From positions 124,001 through 188,000 of the forward strand of contig QZVU01000003.1 of the NCBI GenBank assembly GCA_003602285.1: a stretch of DNA of 64,000 bases. Direction: 5' to 3'. A program made the translations under genes and the position numbers. The DNA comes from Arthrobacter frigidicola. GTDB taxonomy: Bacteria > Actinomycetota > Actinomycetes > Actinomycetales > Micrococcaceae. Position 1 is the stretch's first letter. The number at the start of each line of letters is the position of its first letter. The notes beneath the pieces are model-generated. The model had not been told where the DNA came from. It saw only the letters and a program-made list of their open reading frames with translations, and searched no databases. Positions 15,467-24,339 of this stretch are shown here, in pieces.

Positions 15467-16657
15467 CTACACGAACGCGGCGATGCCGGTGATTGAGCGC
15501 CCCGCCACCAGTGTGTTGATCTCCTGGGTTCCTTCGTAGGAGTAGATCGCCTCGGCATCCGAGAAGATTTTCGCCATCTCGTAGTCGGTGACGATGCCGT
15601 TGCCCCCGAGGATGTTCCGCCCTGCCGCCACGCTCTCGCGCATGCGCGCCGTCGTGAACGCCTTGGCCAGCGCGGAGTGCTCATCCTTGGCCTGGCCGAG
15701 GTCCTCGAGCTGGGAGAGCCGGACCATCATGCCCATCGAGCTCATGGCGTTGCCCAGGATCTGCACCAGCTGCTGCTGCACGAGCTGGAAGGACGCTAGC
15801 GGGCGGCCGAACTGCTGGCGTTCCACCGCGTACCGGCGTGCTACATCGAAGGCGGCCATCTGCTGACCCACGGCCTGCCAGCCGACCGACAGCCTCGTCA
15901 CCTTCAGGACCTTGTTCGTGTCGCGGAAGCTGTTGGCTCCCGCGAGGTGGAAGTCGTCCGGAACCACAACGTTGTCGAGGACGATATCGGCGTTCTCCAC
16001 CGACCGCAGTGCGATCTTGTTCTCGATCCTCGTGGCCGAGTAGCCGGGGAGGGTTGTGTCGACCATAAAGCCCTTGACCTGGTTGTCCTCGACGTCGCGG
16101 GCGTAGATGATGACCCAGTCGGAGAAGGTGGCGTTGCCGATCCAGCGCTTGGCACCGTTGAGGATCCAGTTGCCACCGTCCCGCCGGGCCGTGGTCCGGG
16201 TCCCGCCGGCGACGTCGGACCCGCCCAGGGGTTCGGTCAGCCCGAACGCCCCGACCTTGCGGAAGGAGTAGATGTCCGGCAGCCACGCCTCCTGCTGCTC
16301 CTTGGAGGCCAGCGCTTCGATGGAGCCGGTGAACAGCCCGTCGTGGACGCCCATGAACGTCGCGATGGAGGTGTCGGCGCGGGTGAATTCCGAGTGCACG
16401 ATACCTGCGAAAAGGTTCGAGTAGCCCTGGCGGCGGATGGGGCTCACGACGTCGAGTTCGGCAAGCTTCGGAATGATGCTCTTGGGGAACACGCCCTCGT
16501 TCCACCAGCCGACGGCGTTCGGGCGGACTTCGGCGTCCAGCCACGTGCGGATTTCGGCCAGCCGCGAGCGCTCCTTGTCGCTCAGCAGGGCTTCGAATGC
16601 GAGGAAATCGCCATCGGCATAGGGCAGGTTGTTTAGGTCGATCTGGAGCTTGCTCAT
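15467..16657 (-). CDS. Acyl-CoA dehydrogenase (glutaryl-CoA dehydrogenase-like)
   Basis: 396 aa from ATG 16657, with GAAGGAA just upstream; the frame stays open to 16855. FAD flavoenzyme oxidising acyl-CoA to enoyl-CoA. Domains: helical N-terminal, middle beta domain (GAFGLTEPLGGSDVAGGTRT near residue 130) and C-terminal helical domain with catalytic Glu in YSYEGTQEINTLVAGR near residue 375. The position and context of this Glu match the glutaryl-CoA dehydrogenase branch, but substrate is not certain. It stands alone on minus, convergent with the M23 gene. Confidence 0.88.
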   Translation of the reverse strand: MSKLQIDLNNLPYADGDFLAFEALLSDKERSRLAEIRTWLDAEVRPNAVGWWNEGVFPKSIIPKLAELDVVSPIRRQGYSNLFAGIVHSEFTRADTSIATFMGVHDGLFTGSIEALASKEQQEAWLPDIYSFRKVGAFGLTEPLGGSDVAGGTRTTARRDGGNWILNGAKRWIGNATFSDWVIIYARDVEDNQVKGFMVDTTLPGYSATRIENKIALRSVENADIVLDNVVVPDDFHLAGANSFRDTNKVLKVTRLSVGWQAVGQQMAAFDVARRYAVERQQFGRPLASFQLVQQQLVQILGNAMSSMGMMVRLSQLEDLGQAKDEHSALAKAFTTARMRESVAAGRNILGGNGIVTDYEMAKIFSDAEAIYSYEGTQEINTLVAGRSITGIAAFV

Positions 16658-16853
16658 GAGAGTTCCTTCGTCCCGATCCTCAATGATCAGGAATGTCGGC
16701 CGGCCGGTGCTGGTGGCGCGCGGGGCGCCGTCCATCAAGGTTACCCGTCGGTAACATAGTGCGCCAGTAGGGGCCCATGAAAGGCGCGCCGCAGGGGCGG
16801 CACAGAGACGGCACAGGGACGGCGGGCGACCGCCCGACAGGTGGACGGCACAC

Positions 16854-16890
16854 AAAAAGATCCCCGGAACTCTGGAGTTCCGGGGATCTT
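16854..16890 (-). terminator. Intrinsic terminator of the CAT-anticodon tRNA
   Basis: A 14-bp perfect stem (16859-16872 with 16875-16888) with a very short loop, followed on the minus strand by TTTTTG. It begins seven bases after the tRNA 3' end, so it terminates the tRNA transcript. Confidence 0.85.
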
Positions 16891-16896
16891 CCCTTG

Positions 16897-16970
16897 TAGG
16901 GCTGCTGGGGCTTGAACCCAGGACAAACGGATTATGAGTCCGCTGCTCTAACCAGCTGAGCTACAGCCCC
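16897..16970 (-). tRNA. tRNA with CAT anticodon (Met elongator or lysidine-type Ile2)
   Basis: 74 nt on minus. Acceptor 5' strand GGGGCTG, D arm AGCTCAGCTGGTTAGAGC, anticodon loop CTCATAA with stem GCGGA/TCCGT, T loop GTTCAAGCC, discriminator A. CCA is not encoded. Position 1-72 is a G-U wobble. CAT reads AUG as Met, or AUA as Ile after lysidine modification by TilS; sequence alone does not decide here. Initiator Met is unlikely because the anticodon stem lacks three G-C pairs. A TACAAT hexamer about 50 bases upstream on minus (17027-17022) may be the -10. Confidence 0.92.
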
Positions 16971-17146
16971 TTGTGCGGATGCCGGCGGCGCCTGACCCAG
17001 GCTGCGCCGGCGGCACGGTTTATTGTATCCGCTCGGCCGAAGCCGCCCGGCGCCCCGAAACGGAACGGGCAAGCCCGTCTAGCGGAGGCCACTGGCCGGG
17101 CCCACACCGGTGCGCAGGCAGGGACCGGCCGGGGCGCGAACCGGAA

Positions 17147-18346
17147 CTAGGCGAGTTCGACCTCCACGCTGAGCCCGTAGTAGAGCCGTTCAAAGGTTTC
17201 GAGGGTGGTTTCGAGGCTGTGCTTCTCGACGAGGGAACGGCTCGCCTTGCCCATCCGCTCCCGGTCGGCGTCCGGCAGGGTGACAAGTTCGGTGATGCGG
17301 CGGCCCAGCTCGTCGCTGTCGTGCGGGGTGAAAAGGTAGCCGTTCTCGCCGTCGGCCACGAGATGCGGCAGGGCCATTGCATTGGCCAGCAGCACCGGGG
17401 TGGAGGCGGACATCGCCTCGAGCGTCACCAGCGACTGCAGTTCCGCGGTGCCTGGCTGGCAGAAAATGTCGGCCCGGAGGTAGGCGAGGCGGAGTTCCTC
17501 GTCGCTGACCAGACCGAGGAACCTCACCCGGTCACTGATCCCGAGACGGGCGGCCTGGGCCTGCAGGGCGTGTTTGACCTCGCCGCCGCCGATCACCTCG
17601 AGGTGGACGTCCAGCTCCGCGGGGGTCTTCGCCACGGCATCGATCAACACGTCGACGTGCTTCTCTTCGGCCAGGCGCCCGACGAAGAGCACCGTCGGGT
17701 GCTCACGCGGGGGCAGCTGCTCACCGGGACGCGGTTCATACGCCGCAGAGTCGATGCCGTTGGAGATCGGCAGCACCTGGCGCAGGAACGCATGATCGTG
17801 CATGGCCTTGGCCGCCAGCGGGGTCGGCGTCGTGACGGCATCGGCCTTGCCCATGACCCGGCCCATGTCCCGCCAGGAGTTTTTGGCGACGATGCGCTTG
17901 AACCACTCGGGGAAGGGCAGGAACGGGTTGAGGTTCTCCGGCATGAAGTGGTTCGTGGCGACCACCCGGATCCCGCGCTTCACCGCTTCGTAGAGCGTGT
18001 ACTCCCCCACCATGTAGTGGCACTGGATGTGCACGACGTCGGGGTTGACTCGGTCGAAGAGCATGCTGATATCGCGCTTGATCTCCCACGGCAGGCAGAT
18101 GCGCCAGTAGTCGTGGGTGGGCACGCTGTGCGAACGGAGCCGGTGGACGGTCCACGCCCCGGCCGGCTCCTCGGTGTAGCTGCGGCCGTTGGCCGGGTTC
18201 GGCGCCAGGACGTGCACGTTGTGGCCGCGGGCGGCCATCCCCTTGGCCAGGCGGTACCCGAACTGGGCGGCGCCGTTGATATTGGGAGGGTAGGTATCTG
18301 CCGCGATCAGGACGGTCAGTGGCTTGGTATCAGCCGGATAACTCAC
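17147..18346 (-). CDS. GT4-family glycosyltransferase (mannosyltransferase-like)
   Basis: 399 aa, GTG start with GGGGGA upstream. GT-B fold: the N-terminal domain opens with VLIAADTYPPNINGAAQFGYRL, and the C-terminal domain has VLFVGRLAEEKHVDVLIDAV near residue 225. The nucleotide-sugar motif E-x7-E lies in AELQSLVTLEA near 310. Family members transfer mannose or glucose to phosphatidyl-inositol or diacylglycerol lipids in actinobacteria. A lipid target fits the CDP-alcohol phosphatidyltransferase two genes upstream; donor and acceptor are not determined. Confidence 0.88.
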   Translation of the reverse strand: MSYPADTKPLTVLIAADTYPPNINGAAQFGYRLAKGMAARGHNVHVLAPNPANGRSYTEEPAGAWTVHRLRSHSVPTHDYWRICLPWEIKRDISMLFDRVNPDVVHIQCHYMVGEYTLYEAVKRGIRVVATNHFMPENLNPFLPFPEWFKRIVAKNSWRDMGRVMGKADAVTTPTPLAAKAMHDHAFLRQVLPISNGIDSAAYEPRPGEQLPPREHPTVLFVGRLAEEKHVDVLIDAVAKTPAELDVHLEVIGGGEVKHALQAQAARLGISDRVRFLGLVSDEELRLAYLRADIFCQPGTAELQSLVTLEAMSASTPVLLANAMALPHLVADGENGYLFTPHDSDELGRRITELVTLPDADRERMGKASRSLVEKHSLETTLETFERLYYGLSVEVELA

Positions 18347-18395
18347 TTTGGATCCCCCACGTAGGTTTATCGGAAGCGGCAGAGCGCCGTCGTCG

Positions 18396-19271
18396 TCAGC
18401 GCCGCCGCCTTACGACATCAGGATGATGGCGCGACAACGCCACCACCCCCACGATAGCAATCAATGCGGCCCCGGCCATTCCAATCGCCGTGACGGTGGG
18501 GACCTCTGGCTTCAGTTCCCCCAGAATTGTAATACCGACGGCGATTCCGACGATCGGGTCGATCACCGTCAGCCCGGCGATCACGAGGTCCGGCGGGCCC
18601 GTGGCATAGGCGCTCTGCACGAACCACGATCCGAGCAGGGCGGCGGCGACCAGCGCGAGGACGGTGTACCACGGGACGTTCAGCAGGAACCGGCCGTTGG
18701 GGTCAAGCAGGTGCGTCGCGACGATCTTCGTCAGCACCGCCACGAAGCCGAAGAGCACCCCGGCGCCGAGAATGTAGGCGAAGGCGTTGAGCCGCCGGCG
18801 AGCCGCCAGGCCGAGGGAGCCGAAGACGGCGACGGCGAGGGTGAGCAGCAGCACCGCCGACAGCTCCTGGTTCACGCCCACGCGGTGCTCGGCCCGGGTG
18901 ACGTTCACCGCGAGCAGGACGAACAGGGCGCTGCCGGTGACGCAGGCGGTGATGGCGGCCACGGTGGGCCGGTTGAGCCGGATCCCCTGGTCCTTGGAAT
19001 TGATGACGGTGGTGATCACCAGGGCGATCGCGCCGATGGGCTGAACGACGGTGAGGGTTGCCATCGCCAGGGCGACAACGTTCATCCCCATCCCGGCCAC
19101 CAGCAGGGCGAGCCCGAAGACCCAGCGGGGGTTGCGCAGCAGGCGCAGGACGGCGGCGGAGCCAAGCGCCAGGCCTCCGGTGTTCGCACGCACGGCGCTG
19201 CCCTGCCGCTGGGCACCGAGGGCAAGGCAGGCAGCCCCCACCAGGGCGAGGAGGATCGCGAGAAGCGTCAT
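18396..19271 (-). CDS. DMT-superfamily (EamA-like) transporter
   Basis: 291 aa with about nine hydrophobic segments in two halves. It opens with LLAILLALVGAACLALGAQ, and has VLFGFVAVLTKIVA in the middle and DPIVGIAVGITILGE near the C-terminus, as in actinobacterial DMT proteins of the NIPA/EamA type. Substrate unknown; Mg2+ or small metabolites are possibilities. It lies between the glycosyltransferase and CDP-alcohol phosphatidyltransferase genes, 49 bp from the former. Confidence 0.75.
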   Translation of the reverse strand: MTLLAILLALVGAACLALGAQRQGSAVRANTGGLALGSAAVLRLLRNPRWVFGLALLVAGMGMNVVALAMATLTVVQPIGAIALVITTVINSKDQGIRLNRPTVAAITACVTGSALFVLLAVNVTRAEHRVGVNQELSAVLLLTLAVAVFGSLGLAARRRLNAFAYILGAGVLFGFVAVLTKIVATHLLDPNGRFLLNVPWYTVLALVAAALLGSWFVQSAYATGPPDLVIAGLTVIDPIVGIAVGITILGELKPEVPTVTAIGMAGAALIAIVGVVALSRHHPDVVRRRR

Positions 19272-19343
19272 GGGCGCACCGGCCGCCGCCGCTGCCCGTA
19301 CCCTCCGCCTGGCCCCCGTCCCTTGAAGGTCCGCCGCGGCGGA

Positions 19344-19997
19344 TCAGCCCTCACGTGCCGTCTCTGCCGCCGGCTGGGTCAGCGGCCGGCCCGCCGCGCG
19401 CTCGGCACGGTGGAGGCGGTGGGCCGCGGTGAAGTACCCGTAAAAGGCGATCAGGTGGCCGACGCAGCCGGCGATCAGGAGCGCGTGGGCGACCGCCAGG
19501 AGCCATGGATTGTCAAATCCCGGCACCCGGTGAAGGAGCAGCAGGGGCGACCCGAGCAGCAGCAGGGCCGTGCGGATCTTCCCCACGACGCTGACGCGCA
19601 GGCGCAGCCTGCTGCCGAAGAGGATCAGGGCATTGGTGATGAGGATGGCGTCGGGGATGACAATCGACCACACGAGCCAGGCCGGTGCCACCCCGTCGAC
19701 GACGAAGGTGATGGCAACGATGATCAGGGCCGTGCGGTCGGCGACCGGGTCGAGCCACTGACCCACGGAGGACACCTGGTTGAAGCGCCGGGCGAGGTAG
19801 CCGTCAACCCAGTCGGTTGACCCCACGAGCACCAGGGTGAGCACCGCAGGGCCGTACTGGTTGGTGACAATGAACCAGACGAACAACGGCACGCCGAGGA
19901 ACCGGACCAGGGTGACGGCGTTTGGCAGGGTCCACGCGGTCGCCAGCACAGGGCCTTCTCCGCCGGGACGCGTTCCGGCGCCGATAAGTCGAATCAC
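19344..19997 (-). CDS. CDP-alcohol phosphatidyltransferase
   Basis: 217 aa, GTG start with GGAGG six bases upstream. It transfers a phosphatidyl group from CDP-diacylglycerol to an alcohol such as glycerol phosphate. The family motif D-x2-DG-x2-AR-x8-G-x3-D-x3-D is complete in DWVDGYLARRF and VGQWLDPVAD near residues 62-87. About six hydrophobic segments follow. PgsA-like or cardiolipin-synthase-like activity is possible; the acceptor is not resolved. CdsA at 9-10 kb would supply its substrate. Confidence 0.9.
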   Translation of the reverse strand: MIRLIGAGTRPGGEGPVLATAWTLPNAVTLVRFLGVPLFVWFIVTNQYGPAVLTLVLVGSTDWVDGYLARRFNQVSSVGQWLDPVADRTALIIVAITFVVDGVAPAWLVWSIVIPDAILITNALILFGSRLRLRVSVVGKIRTALLLLGSPLLLLHRVPGFDNPWLLAVAHALLIAGCVGHLIAFYGYFTAAHRLHRAERAAGRPLTQPAAETAREG

Positions 19998-20042
19998 TAA
20001 GTGCCTCCACTGCCATTATGCAGGCAGATCCGGGGCAATCCG

Positions 20043-20867
20043 CTATTTGGCAGCCAGACGGCGGACCATCACGGCCAGGGCCACGAGGGAAGCGCCAAGG
20101 ACACTCAGCGGCTGCCAGCGGTCCTTGAGCTCGATCGTGTGCGGAACGGGCTTCTCGACGGCGGTCGCTGCGGTCCCGGCGGCAGGTGCACCCTTCCGTC
20201 CGGCCCGCTCCGCACGGGTCTGCGCGGCGCGCGCCTTGACCTTTTCGCGGTTCTCGGCGAAGCGGCTCTTGACGTCGAGGCGGCTCCCCAGCGAATCCCG
20301 GGCCTCGGCGATGTGGATCCTGCGCTCCCCGGAACGTCCGCGCAGTTCCTCGTACGAGGGCGTGGGCTCCTTGGGCTTGCGCTCCTTCGCCTTCTCGGCT
20401 TCCTCCTGCTCGTCCTTCGGCTTCTTGACGTCGAGCGTCGCGGGGTCGAAGCTGCGGCCCTCACGCAGGACGCCGATGTCGTACCGTACGCCGCGGATCG
20501 CGTCTTCGGGCAGCAGCGGCAGGGCCTTCTTGAATCGCGAGACACCGATCAGGCCGATGATTGCCGCGAGGACGAGGAACAGGGCGGCGACCAGCAGGGC
20601 GGCGAGCCAGGCCGGCATGATCGTGGCGAGGCCCATGATGCCCGCGACGAGCAGGGAGATCGCGAAGGCGACGAGGAACACCACAGCGACGGCGAGGAAC
20701 GCGGCCGCGACCCCGGCCTTGATTCCCTTTTGCTTCATCTGCTCCAGGGCCAGCGAGTATTCGTCGCTGAGCTGGCGCGGGGTGAGCCGCGCGAAGAGCC
20801 GAAGTATGCCAAAGAGGGAAAGCGAGCCGGTTGACCGCTTGCCGCGTGTACTAGCCGAGCTGCTCAT
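20043..20867 (-). CDS. Holin-X-like (phage holin superfamily) membrane protein
   Basis: 274 aa from ATG 20867, with GGAGG eight bases upstream. Residues about 45-105 contain an amphipathic stretch and two hydrophobic helices (AGVAAAFLAVAVVFLVAFAI; WLAALLVAALFLVLAAIIGL), like the actinobacterial holin-X/DUF1469 group. A highly charged Lys/Glu/Arg region spans 130-235. A short hydrophobic segment near the C-terminus (SVLGASLVALAVMV) ends in basic residues. Function unknown. Despite the family name no phage gene is near; it is probably a housekeeping envelope protein. Confidence 0.65.
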   Translation of the reverse strand: MSSSASTRGKRSTGSLSLFGILRLFARLTPRQLSDEYSLALEQMKQKGIKAGVAAAFLAVAVVFLVAFAISLLVAGIMGLATIMPAWLAALLVAALFLVLAAIIGLIGVSRFKKALPLLPEDAIRGVRYDIGVLREGRSFDPATLDVKKPKDEQEEAEKAKERKPKEPTPSYEELRGRSGERRIHIAEARDSLGSRLDVKSRFAENREKVKARAAQTRAERAGRKGAPAAGTAATAVEKPVPHTIELKDRWQPLSVLGASLVALAVMVRRLAAK

Positions 20868-21264
20868 ACGCCCTGCCTCCATTCGTGATCCTGCTGCCTG
20901 AGAGATACTGACCCTAAAATTACCACCGGTGGGAGGAGGGGCAGCCGTAAATTGTTTCCTCTGCGTACTTGCGGACGGGTCCAGCTCCGGCGGGACCTGC
21001 CCGCCGCCCGCATTCCCAACACACTACGTCAGTGGGAAGCCTGCTTAGCACCCATTTCCCCGGGAGACGTTCTAAGATATCCAAGACACTGGTTCGCCAC
21101 AGCAACTAAAAGGCGGGCCCGGCGCGGCCCCGACCCTTCGGCCCACGTCATGAAACGGCGCAGCGCGGCGCCTCCCTACCGTTTCAATCCCCCGGTGGAA
21201 TAGCGTTGCTGACGACCGGGGCTGCCCGAGCCACCCCGAACCACCACGTCCCGATAGGTAGCCC
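20868..21264. other. Divergent intergenic region upstream of Bcr/CflA exporter
   Basis: About 400 bp with no supported gene; short frames on both strands lack ribosome sites and family resemblance. An inverted repeat TGAAACGG (21151-21158) / CCGTTTCA (21179-21186) lies about 80 bp upstream of the exporter start and could be a regulator site. No TetR or MarR gene is adjacent. Confidence 0.4.
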
Positions 21265-22488
21265 TTGACCACCGCGATCTCCCCCGGCGACAGCCTCTCC
21301 CGCAGGGAAAAACTTATTTACGTTGGCATTCTCGGTGCCCTGACGGCGCTGGGCCCCTTCACCATCGATCTCTACCTTCCGGCCTTCCCCGCGCTGCAGC
21401 GTGACTTCAACGTCACGGAAGCCGCGGTCCAGCTGACCCTCACCGGCACGATCATCGGCCTCGCCGTGGGCCAGCTCATCGTGGGCCCGCTCAGCGACAA
21501 GGTCGGCCGGCGGGTGCCGCTGATCCTGGCCACCTCGCTCCATGTCGGAGCCTCGATCGGCGTAGCCCTGTCCATGGACATCAACATGCTCATGTTTTTC
21601 CGCGTCCTGCAGGGCGTGGGGGCCGCCGGCGGCGGCGTTGTGGCCCTGGCCACGGTGCGCGACCTGTTCAGCGGTTATGCACTGGTGCGGATGTTCTCCT
21701 ACCTGGCCCTCGTCAACGGCATGGCCCCGATCTTTGCCCCGGTGATCGGGTCGCAGCTGCTGGTGGTGGTGGACTGGCCCGGGATCTTCTGGTTCCTGGC
21801 CGCCTACGGGATCCTGGTCATCGTCGCCGTGTCGGTCTTCATCATCGAGACGCTTCCGCGGGAGCGCCGGAAGAGCTCGGGCTCGACCGCGCTCCAGCGC
21901 TACCGCGCCGTGCTCACGGACCGGATCTTCCTGGGGGTGCTGCTGGTCGGCGGAATGAACTTCTCGGGCCTGTTCTCCTACCTGTCGGCCTCGCCGTTCC
22001 TCTTCCAGAACCTCTACGGGCTCAGCGAGCAGCAGTACGGCCTGCTGTTCGGGATCAACTCCCTGGGCATCGTGGCCGGCGTGCAGATCAGCTCCCGGGT
22101 GCTGCGGAAATACGGGCCGCAGTGGGTGATTGCCGTCGCCACCGTCGTCATGCTGGTGATGTCGCTGCTGATCGTGGCGTTCGACCAGCTGGGGCTGGGG
22201 CTGTGGGGCACCGCCGTCCCCCTGTGGTTCTACATCATGGCCGCCGGCTTCGTCTTCCCCTGCGTGCAGGTGCTTGCCCTGTTCAACCACGGCGCGCAGG
22301 CCGGCACCGCCGCCTCGATCCTCGGAGCAGTGACCTTCGGCCTGGCCGGTGCCGTTTCGCCGGTCGTGGGCGTGCTGGGCATCGACAGCGCCACCCCCAT
22401 GGCGGTGGTGATGGCCGCCTGCATCGCCCTGGCCATCGTGGCCCTCTGGACGATCGTGCGGCCGCGGAGCGTGCCCGCGCTGGCCTAG
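21265..22488 (+). CDS. Bcr/CflA-family multidrug efflux MFS transporter
   Basis: 407 aa, 12 hydrophobic segments. Starts with TTG at 21265; no ATG or GTG suits the family N-terminus better, and AGGTAG lies upstream. Family marks: GPFTIDLYLPAFP in helix 1, GLAVGQLIVGPLSDKVGRR (motif A) near residue 65, and VGAAGGGVVALATVRDLF near 120. A proton-driven exporter of drugs or small metabolites such as cysteine pathway intermediates. Monocistronic. Confidence 0.9.
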   Translation: MTTAISPGDSLSRREKLIYVGILGALTALGPFTIDLYLPAFPALQRDFNVTEAAVQLTLTGTIIGLAVGQLIVGPLSDKVGRRVPLILATSLHVGASIGVALSMDINMLMFFRVLQGVGAAGGGVVALATVRDLFSGYALVRMFSYLALVNGMAPIFAPVIGSQLLVVVDWPGIFWFLAAYGILVIVAVSVFIIETLPRERRKSSGSTALQRYRAVLTDRIFLGVLLVGGMNFSGLFSYLSASPFLFQNLYGLSEQQYGLLFGINSLGIVAGVQISSRVLRKYGPQWVIAVATVVMLVMSLLIVAFDQLGLGLWGTAVPLWFYIMAAGFVFPCVQVLALFNHGAQAGTAASILGAVTFGLAGAVSPVVGVLGIDSATPMAVVMAACIALAIVALWTIVRPRSVPALA

Positions 22489-22552
22489 CCGCCGGGCTCA
22501 GGACCCCGGCACGACGGCGGCCGGCGGAGCAAGGAGAGCCGCCCGGGTATGC

Positions 22553-24040
22553 TCATCCCGCCGTTTGGGAGGCCTGGGCCTCGGCGGCCCGGGCGATATT
22601 GCGGGCCATCGGTTTGAAGATGAAGTTGTGGAAGGGCAGCACAGCGAGCCAGTAGAGGCGGCCTGAAAGGCCCTTTGGGAAGAACACCGCGCGCTGCCGG
22701 TAGGTGCTCCCGGTGCCGTCCGGTTCGACGCTCAGTTCAAGCCAGGCCCGGCCGGGAACCTTCATCTCCGCCCGCAGGCGCAGCCGCTCCCCCCTGACCA
22801 GCTCCTCGACGCGCCAGAAGTCGAGAGCTTCGCCGGTGAGGAGCTCCTCGGCGTCCCGTCGGCCGCGGCGCAGGCCCACGCCGCCGACCAGCTTGTCCAT
22901 CCATCCGCGGGCGGCCCAGGCGACGGGCCAGGAGTACCAGCCGTTCTCCCCGCCTATGCCTTCCACGACGCTCCACAGCGCCGTGGCCGGGGCCGAGGAG
23001 CGGTAGGTCTGCAGGTCGGTGAAGACGGTGTGGCCGGCCCACTGCGGGTCGGACGGCAGCGGGTCCGCCACGGCGTCGGAACTCGAGGCACCGGCCCAGC
23101 TGGTTTCGACTTCGCCGCCGCGCATCTTGCCGAGCGCCAGGTCAACCGCCGTGCGGTACCCGGTGAGCCCGCCCTCGGGCACGGGGATGAACTCGTCGAT
23201 GTCGTGTTCGGCAGTGATGGCATCGTGCTGAAGCGACTCGATGAGCGGCATGGCCATGACCCGAGGGATGGGTGTGACGAGGTTCACCCAGTGACCGGCC
23301 AGGCGCGGGGTCAGCACGGGCAGGGCCAGGATCGTCCGGCGCGGCAGGCCTGCCGCCTCGGCGTACTGGTTCATCATCTCGGCGTACGTCAGCACCTCCC
23401 GTGAACCGATGTCGAAGGTCCGGTTGACGCCCGCGGGGAGGCCCAGGGCGCCGATGAGGTACTGGATGACGTCGCGGACGGCGATGGGTTCGATCCGGTT
23501 CAGCACCCACTTGGGCGCGGGCATCACGGGCAGGACGTCGGCGAGGTGGCGGATCATTTCGAAGGACGCGGATCCCGAACCGATGACGACGCCGGCCTGG
23601 AAGGCGATGGTCGGGGTGTCCGACTCGAGCAGGATGCGCCCGACTTCGGTGCGTGAACGCATGTGGGTCGACAGGTCGACACCGTCGGGGTGGAGCCCCC
23701 CGAGGTAGATGATGCGCCCGACTCCGGCGGCCGTCGCAGCGGAAGCCACCGTGGCGGCGATTGACGATTCACGGCGTTCGAACCCGCGGCCCGAGCCCAT
23801 TGAGTGAACCAGGTAGTAGAGGGCGTCGACGCCTCCACAGGCGGCCTTCATGGTCTCGGGATCCTGGAGGTCGCCCTGGACGACCTCGACCCGCTCGGCC
23901 CAGGGGACGTCCTTGAGCTTCTCGGGCGTGCGCACCACCACCCGGACGGTGTGGCCTTCGTTGAGGAGGCGTGAGACGAGCCGTCCGCCGATGTAGCCGG
24001 TGGCGCCCGTGACAAGGATGACACTGCCGTGGGAGTTCAT
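22553..24040 (-). CDS. NAD(P)-binding SDR protein with C-terminal DUF2867
   Basis: 495 aa. An atypical extended SDR domain covers residues 1-290, with TGATGYIGGRL at 11-21 and acidic/dinucleotide residues in VRTPEKLKDVP. A DUF2867 domain (START-like) covers about 330-490, including GRLYWLAVLPFHNFIFKPMA at the end. The fusion matches the YbjT-like group, sometimes described as NAD-dependent epimerase/dehydratase family; the substrate is unknown. Stand-alone gene, convergent with the Bcr/CflA exporter. Confidence 0.82.
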   Translation of the reverse strand: MNSHGSVILVTGATGYIGGRLVSRLLNEGHTVRVVVRTPEKLKDVPWAERVEVVQGDLQDPETMKAACGGVDALYYLVHSMGSGRGFERRESSIAATVASAATAAGVGRIIYLGGLHPDGVDLSTHMRSRTEVGRILLESDTPTIAFQAGVVIGSGSASFEMIRHLADVLPVMPAPKWVLNRIEPIAVRDVIQYLIGALGLPAGVNRTFDIGSREVLTYAEMMNQYAEAAGLPRRTILALPVLTPRLAGHWVNLVTPIPRVMAMPLIESLQHDAITAEHDIDEFIPVPEGGLTGYRTAVDLALGKMRGGEVETSWAGASSSDAVADPLPSDPQWAGHTVFTDLQTYRSSAPATALWSVVEGIGGENGWYSWPVAWAARGWMDKLVGGVGLRRGRRDAEELLTGEALDFWRVEELVRGERLRLRAEMKVPGRAWLELSVEPDGTGSTYRQRAVFFPKGLSGRLYWLAVLPFHNFIFKPMARNIARAAEAQASQTAG

Positions 24041-24164
24041 GGCTCAACCCTACGCCCGGAGGACCATCCTCCAGCAGGGCCCGATGCCGCGGGAGCCGCC
24101 TCCCCGGGAGCCTCGCTGCAGTAACCGGGCACCGGCGAGGTTCGACTCCAAGGAGTCCGGACCG

Positions 24165-24205
24165 AAAAAAGAAGGGCCGTTGACGGGAAAACCCGTCAAC
24201 GGCCC
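24165..24205 (-). terminator. Intrinsic terminator of tRNA-Asn
   Basis: A 14-bp perfect stem (24174-24187 with 24192-24205, arms GGGCCGTTGACGGG) with a four-base loop, followed on minus by a TTCTTTTTT tract. It begins six bases after the tRNA 3' end. Confidence 0.92.
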
Positions 24206-24211
24206 TGGTTG

Positions 24212-24284
24212 CTCCTCCGACTGGACTTGAACCAGTAACCCTTCGATTAACAGTCGAATGCTCTGCCAATTGAGCTACGGAGGA
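24212..24284 (-). tRNA. tRNA-Asn (GTT)
   Basis: 73 nt. Acceptor TCCTCCG/CGGAGGA is fully paired, the discriminator is G as expected for Asn, anticodon loop CTGTTAA gives GTT, and T loop is GTTCAAGTC. CCA is not encoded. It follows dnaG on minus and ends in its own terminator. The window also encodes gatB/gatA, but whether Asn-tRNA is made by direct charging or transamidation is not visible. Confidence 0.97.
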
Positions 24285-24298
24285 AAGCGGCAGATACA

Positions 24299-24327
24299 AC
24301 TTTACATACGAAACCGGGTGAAGTGAA
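24299..24327 (-). promoter_or_regulatory. Candidate promoter of tRNA-Asn
   Basis: On minus, TTCACT (24327-24322) and TAAAGT (24304-24299) are separated by exactly 17 bp, placing a start about eight bases before the tRNA 5' end. Each hexamer matches four of six consensus bases. Confidence 0.45.
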
Positions 24328-24339
24328 ATTGGCGCTGGA

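Noticed and set aside
20043-20867. Prophage remnant suggested by the holin-like family
   Set aside because: No integrase, endolysin, structural or att-like features nearby, and composition matches its neighbours.
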